Origin: Notolepis coatsorum
Lineage: Eukaryota; Chordata; Actinopteri; Aulopiformes; Paralepididae
Length of the DNA stretch: 64,000 nucleotides
NCBI GenBank assembly: GCA_963971535.1
Contig: OZ020592.1
Coordinates: forward strand, 125,705,937-125,769,936
Direction of reading: 5' to 3'
Numbering within the stretch: the first letter of the stretch is position 1; each line of letters opens with the position of its first letter. This document shows positions 9,963 through 21,233 of this stretch, one piece after another. Made by a program: the position numbers and the translations under genes. Under the pieces are notes generated by a model. It saw only the letters and a list, made by a program, of their open reading frames with translations, had not been told where the DNA came from and ran no database searches.

Positions 9963-10375
9963 GTTGGATGTGTTAGTTGGTTGGATGTCTTAGTTGAAAG
10001 ACAGTTGGATGTGTTAGTTGGTTGGATGTGTTAGTTGGTTGGATGTCTTAGTTGAAAGACAGTTGGATGTGTTAGTTGGTTGGATGTCTTAGTTGCAAGA
10101 CAGTTGGATGTGTTAGTTGGTTGGATGTCTTAGTTGAAAGACAGTTGGATGTGTTAGTTGGTTGGATGTCTTAGTTGAAAGACAGTTGGATGTGTTAGTT
10201 GGTTGGATGTCTTAGTTGCAAGACAGTTGGATGTGTTAGTTGGTTGGATGTCTTAGTTGAAAGACAGTTGGATGTGTTAGTTGGTTGGATGTCTTAGTTG
10301 CAAGACAGTTGGATGTGTTAGTTGGTTGGATGTCTTAGTTGAAAGACAGTTGGATGTGTTAGTTGGTTGGATGCA
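9963..10375 (+). repeat. 41-bp minisatellite, about 10 units
   Basis: The unit joins GTTGGATGTGTTAGTTG and GTTGGATGTCTTAGTTGAAA plus GACA. It has a half-unit substructure around GTTGGATGT. Units differ only at GAAAGACA versus GCAAGACA, which alternate in part. Confidence 0.95.
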
Positions 10376-10552
10376 CTTCCGAGCTGCTTCCACATGGAGG
10401 CAATTTCTCTTTTTTGTTGTTGTGGGAACTACTTTTTGTGGCGGATATTTTTTTCAATAAATCTTCGATTAATGTGTGTTTATTGTATAGCAATAAGGTT
10501 GGATGGATGTGGCAGTTGTATAAAAGCATTACACCACTTGCAGTCGTGATTT

Positions 10553-10630
10553 GTGGTTTGTGAAAAATAAACCATGCCTAGGGGTGGTCGTTAGACCCCC
10601 CCTAGGCATGGTTTATTTTTCACAAACCAC
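10553..10630. repeat. Perfect 32-bp inverted repeat (hairpin)
   Basis: The left arm, 10553-10584, starts GTGGTTTGTGAAAAATAAAC; the right arm, 10599-10630, is its exact reverse complement and ends ACAAACCAC. The loop is 14 nt. Zero mismatches over 32 bp implies recent origin or selection. No element family is recognised. Confidence 0.95.
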
Positions 10631-10916
10631 TCCTGCGCGTGATGCTTAAACAGAGCAGACCGGGTTCAAACTGACATCAGCACTGGGTATGGGTTAGGTA
10701 AGGTACGGGTTTAGGGACTTAATGCATGTCAATTACAAGCGTGAAAACTGTGTGGAATGCACATGCACTTAGTGGAGCACACTGATGGAATGCCCGAGCA
10801 GAAAGCGAAGGCATTGACAACATTCTGCTCTAGATCTGTGATAACTGGCAGTCGCCACATAGACTCACTCAGACAGACTAGATACATATCATTTTGAGAT
10901 TCCAAGATTTGGTTGT
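10631..10916. other. Unassigned intergenic sequence
   Basis: Nothing recognisable between the hairpin and the nested L2-like ends. Confidence 0.4.
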
Positions 10917-11210
10917 GCATTGATTGATTGATTGAAAACTGTATTAACAGATTGTAGAATGGGTACAATACAGTACGGCTCAATACACATACAGTACACA
11001 TATGAATTGAAAATGGGGGACCCTGATGTAAACAAGACGAAAGTCTTTCTCTGGTCTGCATTCCCTTAACAATTGTGTGTATTGAGCTGTACTCTATTGT
11101 ACCCATTCTGCAATCTGTTAATACAATTTTCAATCAATCAAACACAATTGTTAAGGAGATGCAGATCATAGAAAGACTTTCGTCTTGTTTACATCAGGGT
11201 CCCCCAATCT
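10917..11210. mobile_element. L2-like LINE 3' end with a second copy inserted in opposite orientation
   Basis: 10917-10987 is a minus-strand 3' end (TGAT tail, then GGGTACAATACAGTACGGC). From about 11003 to 11140 runs a plus-strand copy of the same family (ACCCTGATGTAAACAAGACG ... CAATCAATCAA). From 11141 the minus-strand copy resumes (ACACAATTGTTAAGGAGATG ... CATCAGGGTCCCCC). The order fits insertion of one copy into another, giving a partly palindromic block. Confidence 0.75.
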
Positions 11211-11339
11211 ATTGTCTGTGTTCCAATGGTTTTTGTCTAAAATGTGAACACAAATTAATATATAAAAAGGTGTGTTTTTGTCTGTGTGTGTGTGTGATAC
11301 CATGGACGGTCTGCTCTTATAGATGAAGTCTGTATCCAC

Positions 11340-11649
11340 TACGTTCCGCGTCCCCTCGTATCATCATGGCCAGAGCGCTGAGATTGACGACCCCTGTGGT
11401 GCAGTCGACACGTCTGCGTTCTCCGCCTGACTGGCAGCGCACGCTGTCCAATGAGACGTGTCGACATCTTGAGACTGTCAAATCAAAGCGAAAGAGGAGG
11501 CACCGCCCTCTCGCCGCGTCTACATTACGTCATGCACAAACAGCTGGTCTTTGGCAAGAAAAACCTGAAAAAATGTAGACTAACATAGCGAGCGACTGAA
11601 AACTGCGCTAGGGCTACTACAGCCCATAATACACATTCTGCTTTGAACG
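11340..11649 (+). promoter_or_regulatory. tmem8b: Candidate tmem8b promoter and 5' UTR
   Basis: A CpG-richer, non-repetitive stretch directly before the first coding exon. It holds a CCAAT box (GTCCAATGAG, about 11448) and a cAMP-response-like ATTACGTCATG (about 11524). No TATA box is obvious. The frame at 11366-11578 is not recognised as a protein. Confidence 0.4.
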
Positions 11650-11722
11650 ATGTGGCAACTGGAGGGTCTGGGTTCAGGATTTGCCCTGCTGCTTGTCTCC
11701 ACCTGTCTCTGCGCGCTGGGAG
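11650..11722 (+). CDS. tmem8b: tmem8b coding exon 1: signal peptide
   Basis: ATG at 11650 opens MWQLEGLGSGFALLLVSTCL then CALG, a short N-region, a hydrophobic core (about residues 10-22) and small residues before a likely cleavage point, as expected for the signal peptide of a type I-like ectodomain. The exon ends after one base of codon 25 at an AG/GTGAGT donor. Phase 1 joins exactly to exon 2 (Asp-Gly-Leu-Phe). An upstream non-coding exon cannot be excluded. The intron that follows is about 20.7 kb. This exon is poorly conserved in the family, so the call rests on the signal-peptide pattern, the donor, the phase and the position upstream of conserved exons. Confidence 0.75.
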
Positions 11723-12254
11723 GTGAGTGTCTTCTTCGTGGTGATTATTCAGTGGTCTTTGATTCAGAGAGGAGCTGTTCTTTGTTCAGGTGCTGAAATC
11801 GTCACCAGAAGAAGCAGAATTAATAAACCCGGATCCGTGCAGGTAGTCGAGCCTGTATATCGCGCGTTTATGGAGTGTATCTTTCAGGCCTAATGTGTCA
11901 AAATGATAGTCGATTAACCTATGGGGTTGTTTAATTAATTACATGACGCATCGAAATGTTGTTAAACCAATTAGGCGATGGCACGCAACACCGACGGATG
12001 CTATTTATTGTATAGCATTCCTGAATGTGTCGAAAGAATAACACAAGGACGTCTATTTTATGTCTTGGCTTAGTTTCCTTAAATATACGAACGTTTAGAG
12101 TAGAACGATAACGTATTGTTTGGCCTGAAGGCCTACATGCTTCTGTCAGGAGAAGAGGGTATTTCCCTCTGTGGACCCGAATGAAACATCTCATCTGCAT
12201 GTCGTATTGGATGACGGTGAAGAGATGCTCATTTCACATGGCAACAACCTTTCT
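11723..12254 (+). other. Start of tmem8b intron 1, single-copy-like
   Basis: No repeat or coding match was seen between the exon 1 donor and the TCTC/TGTG array. Confidence 0.5.
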
Positions 12255-14225
12255 GTGTGTGCCTCTCTCTGTCTCTGTATCTCTCTGTGCGTGTCTCTCT
12301 CTGTGTGTCTCTGTGCGTGTGTCTCTCTGTGTGTCTCTGTGTGTGTGTCTCTCTCTGTGTGTCTCTGTGTGTGTGTCTCTCTGTGTGTCTCTGTGCGTGT
12401 GTCTCTCTGTGTGTCTCTGTGCGTGTCTCTCTCTGTGTGTCTCTGTGCGTGTCTCTCTCTGTGTGTGTCTCTCTCTGTGTGTCTCTGTGCGTGTCTCTCT
12501 CTGTGTGTCTCTGTGTGTGTCTCTCTCTGTGTGTCTCTGTGTGTGTCTCTCTCTGTGCGTGTCTCTCTCTGTGTGTGTCTCTCTCTGTGTGTCTCTGTGC
12601 GTGTCTCTCTCTGTGTGTGTCTCTCTGTGTGTCTCTGTGCGTGTCTCTCTCTGTGTGTCTCTCTGTGTGTCTCTCTCTGTGTGTCTCTGTGTGTGTCTCT
12701 CTCTGTGTGTCTCTGTGCGTGTCTCTCTGTGTGTCTCTGTGCGTGTCTCTCTCTGTGTGTCTCTGTGTGTGTCTCTCTCTGTGTGTCTCTGTGCGTGTCT
12801 CTCTCTGTGTGTCTCTGTATGTGTCTCTCTGTGTGTCTCTGTATGTGTCTCTCTGTGTGTGTCTCTCTCTGTCTCTGTATCTCTCTGTGTCTCTGTGTGT
12901 CTCTGTGTGTGTCTCTCTCTGTGTGTCTCTGTGCGTGTCTCTCTCTGTGTGTCTCTGTGCGTGTCTCTCTCTGTGTGTCTCTGTGCGTGTCTCTCTCTGT
13001 GTGTCTCTGTGCGTGTCTCTCTGTGTGTCTCTGTGCGTGTCTCTCTCTGTGTGTCTCTGTGCGTGTCTCTCTCTGTGTGTCTCTGTGTGTCTCTCTCTGT
13101 GTGTGTGTCTCTGTCTCTGTATCTCTCTGTGCGTGTCTCTCTCTGTATCTCTCTGTGTGTGTCTCTCTGTGTGTCTCTCTGTGCGTGTCTCTCTCTGTAT
13201 CTCTCTGTGTGTGTCTCTCTGTGTGTCTCTCTGTGCGTGTCTCTCTCTGTATCTCTCTGTGCGTGTCTCTCTCTGTGTGTCTCTGTGCGTGTCTCTCTCT
13301 GTGTGTCTCTGTATGTGTCTCTCTCTCTGTGTGTGTCTCTGAATCTGTCTCTCTCTGTGTGTGTCTCTGAATCTGTCTCTCTCTGTGTGTGTCTCTGTCT
13401 CTGTATCTCTCTGTGCGTGTCTCTGTATGTGTCTTTCTCTGTGTGCCTCTCTCTCTGTGTGTCTCTCTGAATCCGTGTCTCTCTGTGTGCCTCTCTGTGT
13501 GTCTCTGTCTCTCTGTATGTGTCTCTCTCTCTCTGAATCTGTCTCTCTCTGAATCTATGTCTCTGTCTCTGCGTCTCTCTGTATGTGTCTCTCTCTCTCT
13601 GAATCTGTCTCTCTCTGAATCTGTGTCTCTCTCTGTATGTGTCTCTCTCTCTCTGAATCTGTCTCTCTGTATGTGTCTCTCTCTCTGAATCTGTCTCTCT
13701 GTATGTGTCTCTCTCTCTCTGAATCTGTCTCTCTCTGAATCTGTCTCTCTCTGAATCTGTGTCTCTCTCTGTATGTGTCTCTCTCTCTCTGAATCTGTCT
13801 CTCTCTCTGTGTCTCTCTCTGTATGTCTCTCTCTCTCTCTGAATCTGTCTCTCTCTGTGTGTCTCTCTCTGAATCTGTGTCTCTCTCTGTATGTCTCTCT
13901 CTCTCTCTCTGAATCTGTCTCTCTCTGTGTGTCTCTCTCTGAATCTGTGTCTCTCTCTGTATGTGTCTCTCTCTCTCTCTGAATCTGTCTCTCTGTATGT
14001 GTCTCTCTCTCTCTGAATCTGTCTCTCTCTCTGTGTCTCTCTCTGAATCTGTCTCTCTGTGTGTCTCTGTGTGCCTCTCTCTCGGTATCTGTGTGTCTCT
14101 GTGTGTGTGTCTCTCTCTGTACCTCTCCCACTCTGTCTTTCTCTCTTTCTGTCTCTCTCACTGTGTCTCTGTCTCCCTCTCTGTCTCCCACTCACTGTCT
14201 TTCTGTCTCTGTCTCCCTCTAAAGT
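12255..14225 (+). repeat. Compound TCTC/TGTG higher-order repeat
   Basis: Units of TCTCTCTCTGTGTGTCTCTG with GCGTG, GTATG and GAATC variants. Up to about 13330 a 20-24-bp higher-order period dominates (GCGTGTCTCTCTCTGTGTGT); from 13330 GAATCTG units take over. All reading frames stay open on both strands, so the long frames here are composition artefacts. Confidence 0.97.
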
Positions 14226-14636
<411 letters not shown>

Positions 14637-14804
14637 ACCATCTAACAGGAAGAAACTGTAGGAGTCAATATTTATATTGTTATTACCTGCATTGCTTTTA
14701 CCCCCTTTCTTATTATCTGCATTGCTTTTATTCTAGTCTATTGTATGCTCAGTCTATTTTACTGATATGAAGCACTGCAGATGTCCTGCAATTCTCTAAG
14801 TACA
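14637..14804. other. Short unassigned stretch
   Basis: Contains two copies of ATTATCTGCATTGCTTTTA-like sequence; otherwise nothing is recognised. Confidence 0.4.
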
Positions 14805-14910
14805 AACAGTGTACATGATGAGTAGTGATATTAATACTGTGTACATGAGGAGTAGTCATATTAATACAATGTACATGAGGAGTAGTGGTATTCATTCAGT
14901 GTACAGAAGT
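14805..14910 (+). repeat. Minisatellite A, first fragment
   Basis: Three to four divergent units of the GTGTACATGAGGAGTAGTGG / TATTAATACA repeat that continues at 15362. It is separated from the main array by an L1-like LINE fragment. Confidence 0.85.
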
Positions 14911-15361
14911 ATTATTTAAATTGTTTTTATTGTTTTTTTTAAGGTTCAACAACAACATTATATACATACAAACATACATACAATACATGACTGTTGCTTC
15001 TCCTCTTTGTTGGCTAGACGCCTTATTTTGCTTAACTGGAAGTCAGCCATTCCTCCATCACATCGACGCTGGGTCGAAGATGTGATGGCACACCTAAAAC
15101 TTGAGACTTAAATACTCCACCAGGGGCTCTACCCAGACATTTTTCCAAGTTTGGCAGCCATTTTTAGATTATTTTCATCTAAAATTCCCGGCTGAGGATG
15201 TTTAGGCATAAGATGGTGATTTATTAGATAGGCAATTTCTGTATGGCAAGTGACAACCTGTATAAGAACGATGCAATTTTCTTTTATTATTATTACTTTT
15301 CTTTTTCTCTTTTTGTCTACTGTATTTTTCATTTATTTTAGGTATTGTGTGGTTATATGTA
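14911..15361 (+). mobile_element. L1/Tx1-like LINE 3' fragment
   Basis: About 15040-15190 reads WKSAIPPSHRRWVEDVMAHL then KLET with a stop, followed by frame-shifted remains. This corresponds to the C-terminus of the L1-like element at 25441-27827 (WKAATPPSHLHWMRDVMSLI). It is 5' truncated and sits between two parts of minisatellite A. Confidence 0.6.
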
Positions 15362-16930
15362 GTCAGTGTACATAAGTAGATGTATTAATACAGTATACAT
15401 GAGTAGTGGTATTAATACAGTGTACATGAGTAGTGGTATTAATACAGTATACATGATGAGTAGTGGTATTAATACAGTGTACATGATGAGTAGTGGTATT
15501 AATACAGTGTACATGATGAGTAGTGGTATTAATACAGTATACATGAGTAGTGGTATTAATACAGTGTACATAAGGAGTAGTGATATTAATACAGTGTATA
15601 TGAGGAGTAGTGATATTAATACAGTATACATGAGGAGTAGTGGTATTAATACAGTATACATGAGTAGTGGTATTAACACAGTGTACATGAGGAGTAGTGG
15701 TATTAATACAGTATACATGAGTAGTGGTATTAATACAGTGTACATGAGGAGTAGTGGTATTAATACAGTGTACATGATGAGTAGTGGTATTAATACAGTA
15801 TACATGATGAGTAGTGGTATTAATACAGTGTACATGAGGAGTAGTGGTATTAATACAGTGTACATGATGAGTAGAGGTATTAATAGTGTACATGATGAGT
15901 AGTGGTATTAATACAGTGTACATGAGGAGTAGTGGTATTAATACAGTATACATGAGGAGTAGTGGTATTAATACAGTGTACATGAGGAGTAGTGGTATTA
16001 ATACAGTATACATGAGGAGTAGTGGTATTAATACAGTGTACATGATGAGTAGTGGTATTAATATAGTATACATGAGTAGTGGTATTAATACAGTATACAT
16101 GAGTAGTGGTATTAATACAGTGTAAATGATGAGTAGTGGTATTAATACAGTGTACATGATGAGTAGTGGTATTAATACAGTGTACATGATGAGTAGTGGT
16201 ATTAATACAGTGTACATGAGGAGTAGTGGTATTAATACAGTATACATGAGGAGTAGTGGTATTAATACAGTGTACATGAGGAGTAGTGGTATTAATACAG
16301 TATACATGAGGAGTAGTGGTATTAATACAGTGTACATGATGAGTAGTGGTATTAATACAGTATACATGAGTAGTGGTATTAATACAGTGTACATGAGGAG
16401 TAGTGGTATTAATACAGTATACATGAGTAGTGGTATTAATACAGTGTAAATGATGAGTAGTGGTATTAATACAGTGTACATGATGAGTAGTGGTATTAAT
16501 ACAGTGTACATGATGAGTAGTGGTATTAATACAGTATACATGAGGAGTAGTGGTATTAATACAGTGTACATGAGGAGTAGTGATATTAATACAGTATACA
16601 TGATGAGTAGTGGTATTAATACAGTATACATGAGGAGTAGTGGTATTAATACAGTATATATGAGTAGTGGTATTAATACAGTGTATATGAGTAGTGGTAT
16701 TAATACAGTATACATGATGAGTAGTGATATTAATACAGTATACATGAGTAGTGGTATTAATACAGTATACATGATGAGTAGTGGTATTAATACAGTGTAC
16801 ATGATGAGTAGTGGTATTAATACAGTATACATGAGTAGTGGTATTAATACAGTGTATATGAGTAGTGGTATTAATACAGTATACATGAGGAGTAGTGGTA
16901 TTAATACAGTATACATGAGGAGTAGTGGTA
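15362..16930 (+). repeat. Minisatellite A, main array
   Basis: 30-bp unit GTATTAATACAGTGTACATG plus AGGAGTAGTG and a 27-bp form lacking AGG/ATG before AGTAG; over 50 units. Variants GTGTAC/GTATAC and GAGG/GATG are interspersed. The sequence CATGAGGAGTAGTGGTATTA is near-universal. Open frames on both strands are artefacts. Confidence 0.98.
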
Positions 16931-17240
16931 TTTTTTTTTTGATTTTTTTTTTTTTGATTTGAAGTCTTTATTTCGAACATGCAATGAATACAACAAACAA
17001 TAACAAAAAGAAAAACAACTCAATCTGCATGTTCGAAAAGGAGTAGGAAGAAGTATACACTTATTTAATCCTACCCCTTTTCCACTACTCAAATGAGTGT
17101 ACTATTTTAAACATAAAAAAGAAAAGAAAAGAAAAGAAAAAAAAAATATATATATATATGCAAAACAAAAAACAAAAACTATATATGTATAAAATAAAAT
17201 AAAATAGAAAACAAAATAAAAATGTAAACGCCCGTGAATA

Positions 17241-20200
17241 TCAAGTCCCTTCTTCATCCCTGTACCTTGTGAACATAATTTCCTTATACATCAGTTTGAA
17301 TTGTCTCATGTTTGGACATTGCTTTAGCACCACATTTAGACTGTTCCACAGTTTCACTCCACATATTGAGATGCAGTGTTTTCTCATGGTAGTGCGTACG
17401 TTTAGCACCTTTAAATTGTGTTCTCCCCTCAGATTATAACCCCCCACCCTATCAAAGAACAATTCTTGAATGTTTCTTGGAAGTGCATGACTTTTTGCTT
17501 TATACATTAATTGTGCCGTTTTAAATTCCACAAGATCATTTAACTTCAATGTCTTTGACTCCAGAAACAATATGTTAGTGTGATCACGATAACCTGCAAT
17601 GTGAACTATCCTTATGGCCCTTTTTTGGAGTATAAAAAGTGGTTGTAGTGTAGACTTATAATTGTTTCCCCAGACTTCAGCACAGTAATTTAAATATGGT
17701 AAAACTAGTGAACAGTAGAGAATGTAGAGTGATTTTCTATCCAGGATGTGCTTTACTTTACTCATGACTGAAATGCTTCGTGAGAGTTTAGATTGGACAT
17801 GTTTTATGTGAGGTTTCCAACAGATTTTATGGTCTATTATTACACCTAGGAATTTATTTTCATAAACTCTTTCAATAATCACATCATTTATTTTAACTTG
17901 TACCTGAGTATCCAATCTACAGTTTCCAAACAACATAATTTTAGTTTTGCTCAAGTTCAATGATAATTTGTTTCTATCAAACCATTCCTTCAATTTCTTC
18001 ATTTCAGATGTGATGACCTCTAAAAGCTGCTGGACATTCTCACCAGAAAAAAAAAGATTAGTGTCATCCGCAAATAAAATACATTTAAATATATTGGATA
18101 CTTTACATATCTCGTTAATGTACAAGATGAACAGTTTTGGACCCAACACTGACCGCTGGGGGACACCACAAGCAATGTCCAAACATTCAGATTTATAATC
18201 TCTCATTGTCACAAATTGTTGTCTTTTATTTAGATAGCTTCTTACCCAGTCCAATACTACCCCCCTGATCCCATATCTCTCCAATTTCCTGATTAATATA
18301 TCATGATTAATAGTATCAAATGCTTTTTTTAGGTCAATGAATACTCCAGCTACATGTTTTTTTTGATCTATGGAATTTGTGATTTTTTCAATGAGTTCTA
18401 TTAACGCTAGTGATGTTGACCGGTGTGTTCTGAATCCATACTGGCTATCGGTGAGTAAATTATGTTTATCAATGAATTTATCTAATCTGTTGTTGAAGAG
18501 TTTTTCCAATATTTTTGAAAACTGAGGAAGTAGAGAAACAGGCCTATAATTTGTGAAGTGGTGTTTATCTCCAGTCTTGAACAGAGGTATGACTTTTGCT
18601 ATTTTCATTTTATTCGGAAATCGACCAGTTTTGAATGATAAATTGCAGATGTGCGTGAGTGGTTTTGAAATCCCAATAATGACATTTTTTACTATTTTCA
18701 TATCTATTTCATTACTGTCTGTAGATGTCTTGTTTTTACATTTATTAGTAGTTTCTATAATTTCATTTTCATCTACCGCTTCCAGAAACATTGATCTAGG
18801 ATTTCTTTCAATGTAATTGTCTTTTATGTCTTCAGGAGTCACTGGATCTGGGATTTTTCCCGCTAATTCTGGTCCAATATTTACAAAAAATTTATTAAAG
18901 TTGTTAACCACATCATCCATATTGCTAATAGTTTGATCCTTTTCCATAAAATACTGAGGATAGTTTATTTGTCTTGATCCATTCCTGATAATACCATTTA
19001 ATATCTTCCAAACACCTTTAATATTATATTTGTTGTTATCTAATATTCTACTATAATGATCCTTCTTACATCTTCTCATAATATTAGTCAACTTGTTTTT
19101 ATATTTCTTATATTTATTTTCTGCCTCTTTAGTTCTATGTTTTATAAATTCTCTATATAGTGTATTTTTCTTTTTACATGCATTCTGTAATCCCCTTGTG
19201 ATCCATGGGCTGTCTGAGTGTTTATGTTTACTGCTATATTCTTTTATTGGACAATGTTTGTGATATAGTAAGTTAAATATAGATAAGAATGTTTCATATG
19301 CTTTATCAGTGTCATCCTCTTTATATACTATCTCCCAATTTTGTAGTAGCAAATCATTTTTGAAAGCGTTCATTGATTCTTCAGTCCTTACTCGTTTAAA
19401 TTGTAGTTTATTGTCCTGCTTGTTTTCTGTGTAGTTGTTGTCATAAACTGTAAAAACTGGTAAATGGTAGCTGATGTCATTTATTAGTAATCCACTCACT
19501 GTATTGTTTTCTATAATGTTCGTAAATATATTGTCTATCAGAGTGGCACAATGGGATGTGATTCGGCTGGGTCTTGTGATTTTTGGATAAAGGCTCAAAC
19601 TATACAATGTGTTGATGAATTCCTCAGTCATTTTATGTTTGTTTGGATTTAAAAGATCAATGTTAAAATCCCCACAGATGAAAATAGCCTTTTGATTATT
19701 GTTTATATACATTTCTTCCATCCAGTCCTTGAAAACTTCAATATTCGATAAATATATGGTTTAAGTATTCCTTAATGCTGTTAAAGTTTGCGTACAGACT
19801 GTTATGGTTTGACAACGACCCCAAATGCTAACGACACAAGAGAGTAGGATACAGAGTTGCCAAATACGAGGGCTTGTTTATTTGGTAATAAGAATAAGTG
19901 AAACAGGGAAAGCAGGTCAACAAGAACAGGTACAATGAACAAGGGGCAAAGTTCTGCTGCTCTGCAGCTTCTCCCGGAAGGGTAGTCTTGGGAAGCAGGA
20001 GCAGTCCTCTGTACCGCTCTGCAGAATTCTCACGGCGGATCTCTCAGATGTTGTGCAAGAACCGAGAGAGGGAGAGAGGGAACGAGTCAGTGACAGAGCA
20101 GACTTGAAACGAGCAGGAGGACAGGGTGTAATATTCTTCGTGTTAACAACACAGTGATGTGCAATATTCCAAAAACAGCCCAAGTGAATATCTTCATGTA

Positions 20201-21171
20201 AACACACAGTGAGCAAAAATCCAAACACTGTCCAAATGTGAAATCATATCTTCGTGTAAACACACAGTGAGCAAAAATCCAAACACTGTCCAAATGTGAA
20301 ATAATATCTTCGGCGTGAGCAAACACACAGAGGGAGGTGGAAGATCCCAAAAATATTATTCCATAAAGGAAAGAGCAAAATCGATAATGGCTGGGTGAGT
20401 GACTGTTTGACAAAAAGGTGGTAGACTTCAGTGTAAAGGTTACACACGAAAATCGGAAATAGGTCAAGACAGTCAATCTAGAAAAACTCACCCAGACGAG
20501 CTGCGTAAAGGAACAGGAACAACAGAGGAGGCGAGCGCGCGCCACGGAGCAGGTATCCAAGCGAAGGCTTCTAGGAATTCCTGGAGAACAGCACAGTGAA
20601 ACAGCAGCAACGGGGAAAAACATCCAGCGACAAAACAAGACGATCCAACAACTTAGGGTGGGGAAAACGGGGTATAAATAATGAGGGATCGATTGATTGA
20701 AAAGCAGTGACAGCTGGGGAATGTGATTGACAAGCGTGGGGAAGTGAGAGAACCAATCAGCGACGTCTCAGATGACGTCAACGGGGAGAAACGTGTGAAC
20801 GAGGGAATTGAAATACTTGACAGAAAAAATGAATGAAAACAAAGCGAGGGTGGTTAAAGGAACAGAACGAGTGAGAAAGCAAGGACAGAAACCTCACACA
20901 GACTTCTTGAATTGAAGTGAATTATTGATAGTTTGTTAACTGTCTTAGTTGTCCTGTTGTACTGATCTTCAGTATAGTAGCAGCAGTTGTCGTTGATGTT
21001 GAAGAATAGATTATTGTCTGGGTCAATATCATTTTCTATATCCTGTAGATTGTGCTCAGTGTATTCAAATGTTTTGAGTTTCATTTTTTCGTGTTCAAGA
21101 ATCCACTGTGTCAAATCCACATCATCTCCAGATGTAGGTGAATTGGTTATTTCCGTAGGCCTATGCGTCAT
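17241..21171 (-). pseudogene. LINE ORF2 (endonuclease plus reverse transcriptase), split by a solo LTR
   Basis: The first 89 codons (21171-20904) run from MTHRPTEITNSPTSGDDVDL to LSIIHFNSRSL, the start of the apurinic-like endonuclease. After the LTR the frame resumes at about 19799 and stays open to 17241. ICGDFNIDLL is the endonuclease GDFN box; PVSLLPQFSKILEKL, VFIDLKKAFDTINHDIL and CILFADDTNLFFSG are reverse-transcriptase motifs, the last holding the catalytic Asp pair. KLSLNLSKTKIMLFG and AEVWGNNY follow in the thumb. The conserved GVPQG box reads GVPQRS, a Gly-to-Arg change likely to impair RT. The total is about 940 codons without other stops or frameshifts, so the copy is young. A few codons around 19722-19760 appear shifted relative to the main frame. 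Confidence 0.85.
19800..20897 (-). mobile_element. Solo LTR inserted in LINE ORF2
   Basis: Plus-strand boundaries are TGTTATGGTT and AACCTCACA, giving TG...CA ends, flanked by the 5-bp target duplication CAGAC (19795-19799 and 20898-20902). Its length of 1098 bp and lack of any internal coding region point to a solo LTR left by recombination. On the minus strand a CRE (TGACGTCA, about 20773-20780), an inverted CCAAT (GATTGG), a TATA-like TATTTATACC (about 20672-20681) and a late AATAAA (about 19878) appear in promoter-to-polyA order, favouring minus orientation. Internal repeats of AAACACACAGTGAGCAAAAA lie at 20150-20325. Confidence 0.82.
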
Positions 21172-21233
21172 GGTTGTAAGTTGTGTAATTGTGTCCAGTG
21201 TGTCTCTATTACCTTACAGTCCCGTCATGATGT

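Noticed and set aside
11366-11578. Short upstream coding exon (70 residues)
   Set aside because: No recognisable homology; the interval looks like promoter or 5' UTR before the signal-peptide exon.
12181-14195. Very long open frames on both strands (over 600 residues, Arg/Glu/Thr- or Ser/Leu/Cys/Val-rich)
   Set aside because: They are pure translation of TCTC/TGTG repeats, open in all frames, with no family resemblance.
15353-16980. Open frames of 170-517 residues such as repeated MYTVLIPLL or SSGINTVYM
   Set aside because: Artefacts of the 27/30-bp minisatellite, whose unit lengths are multiples of three and lack stops.
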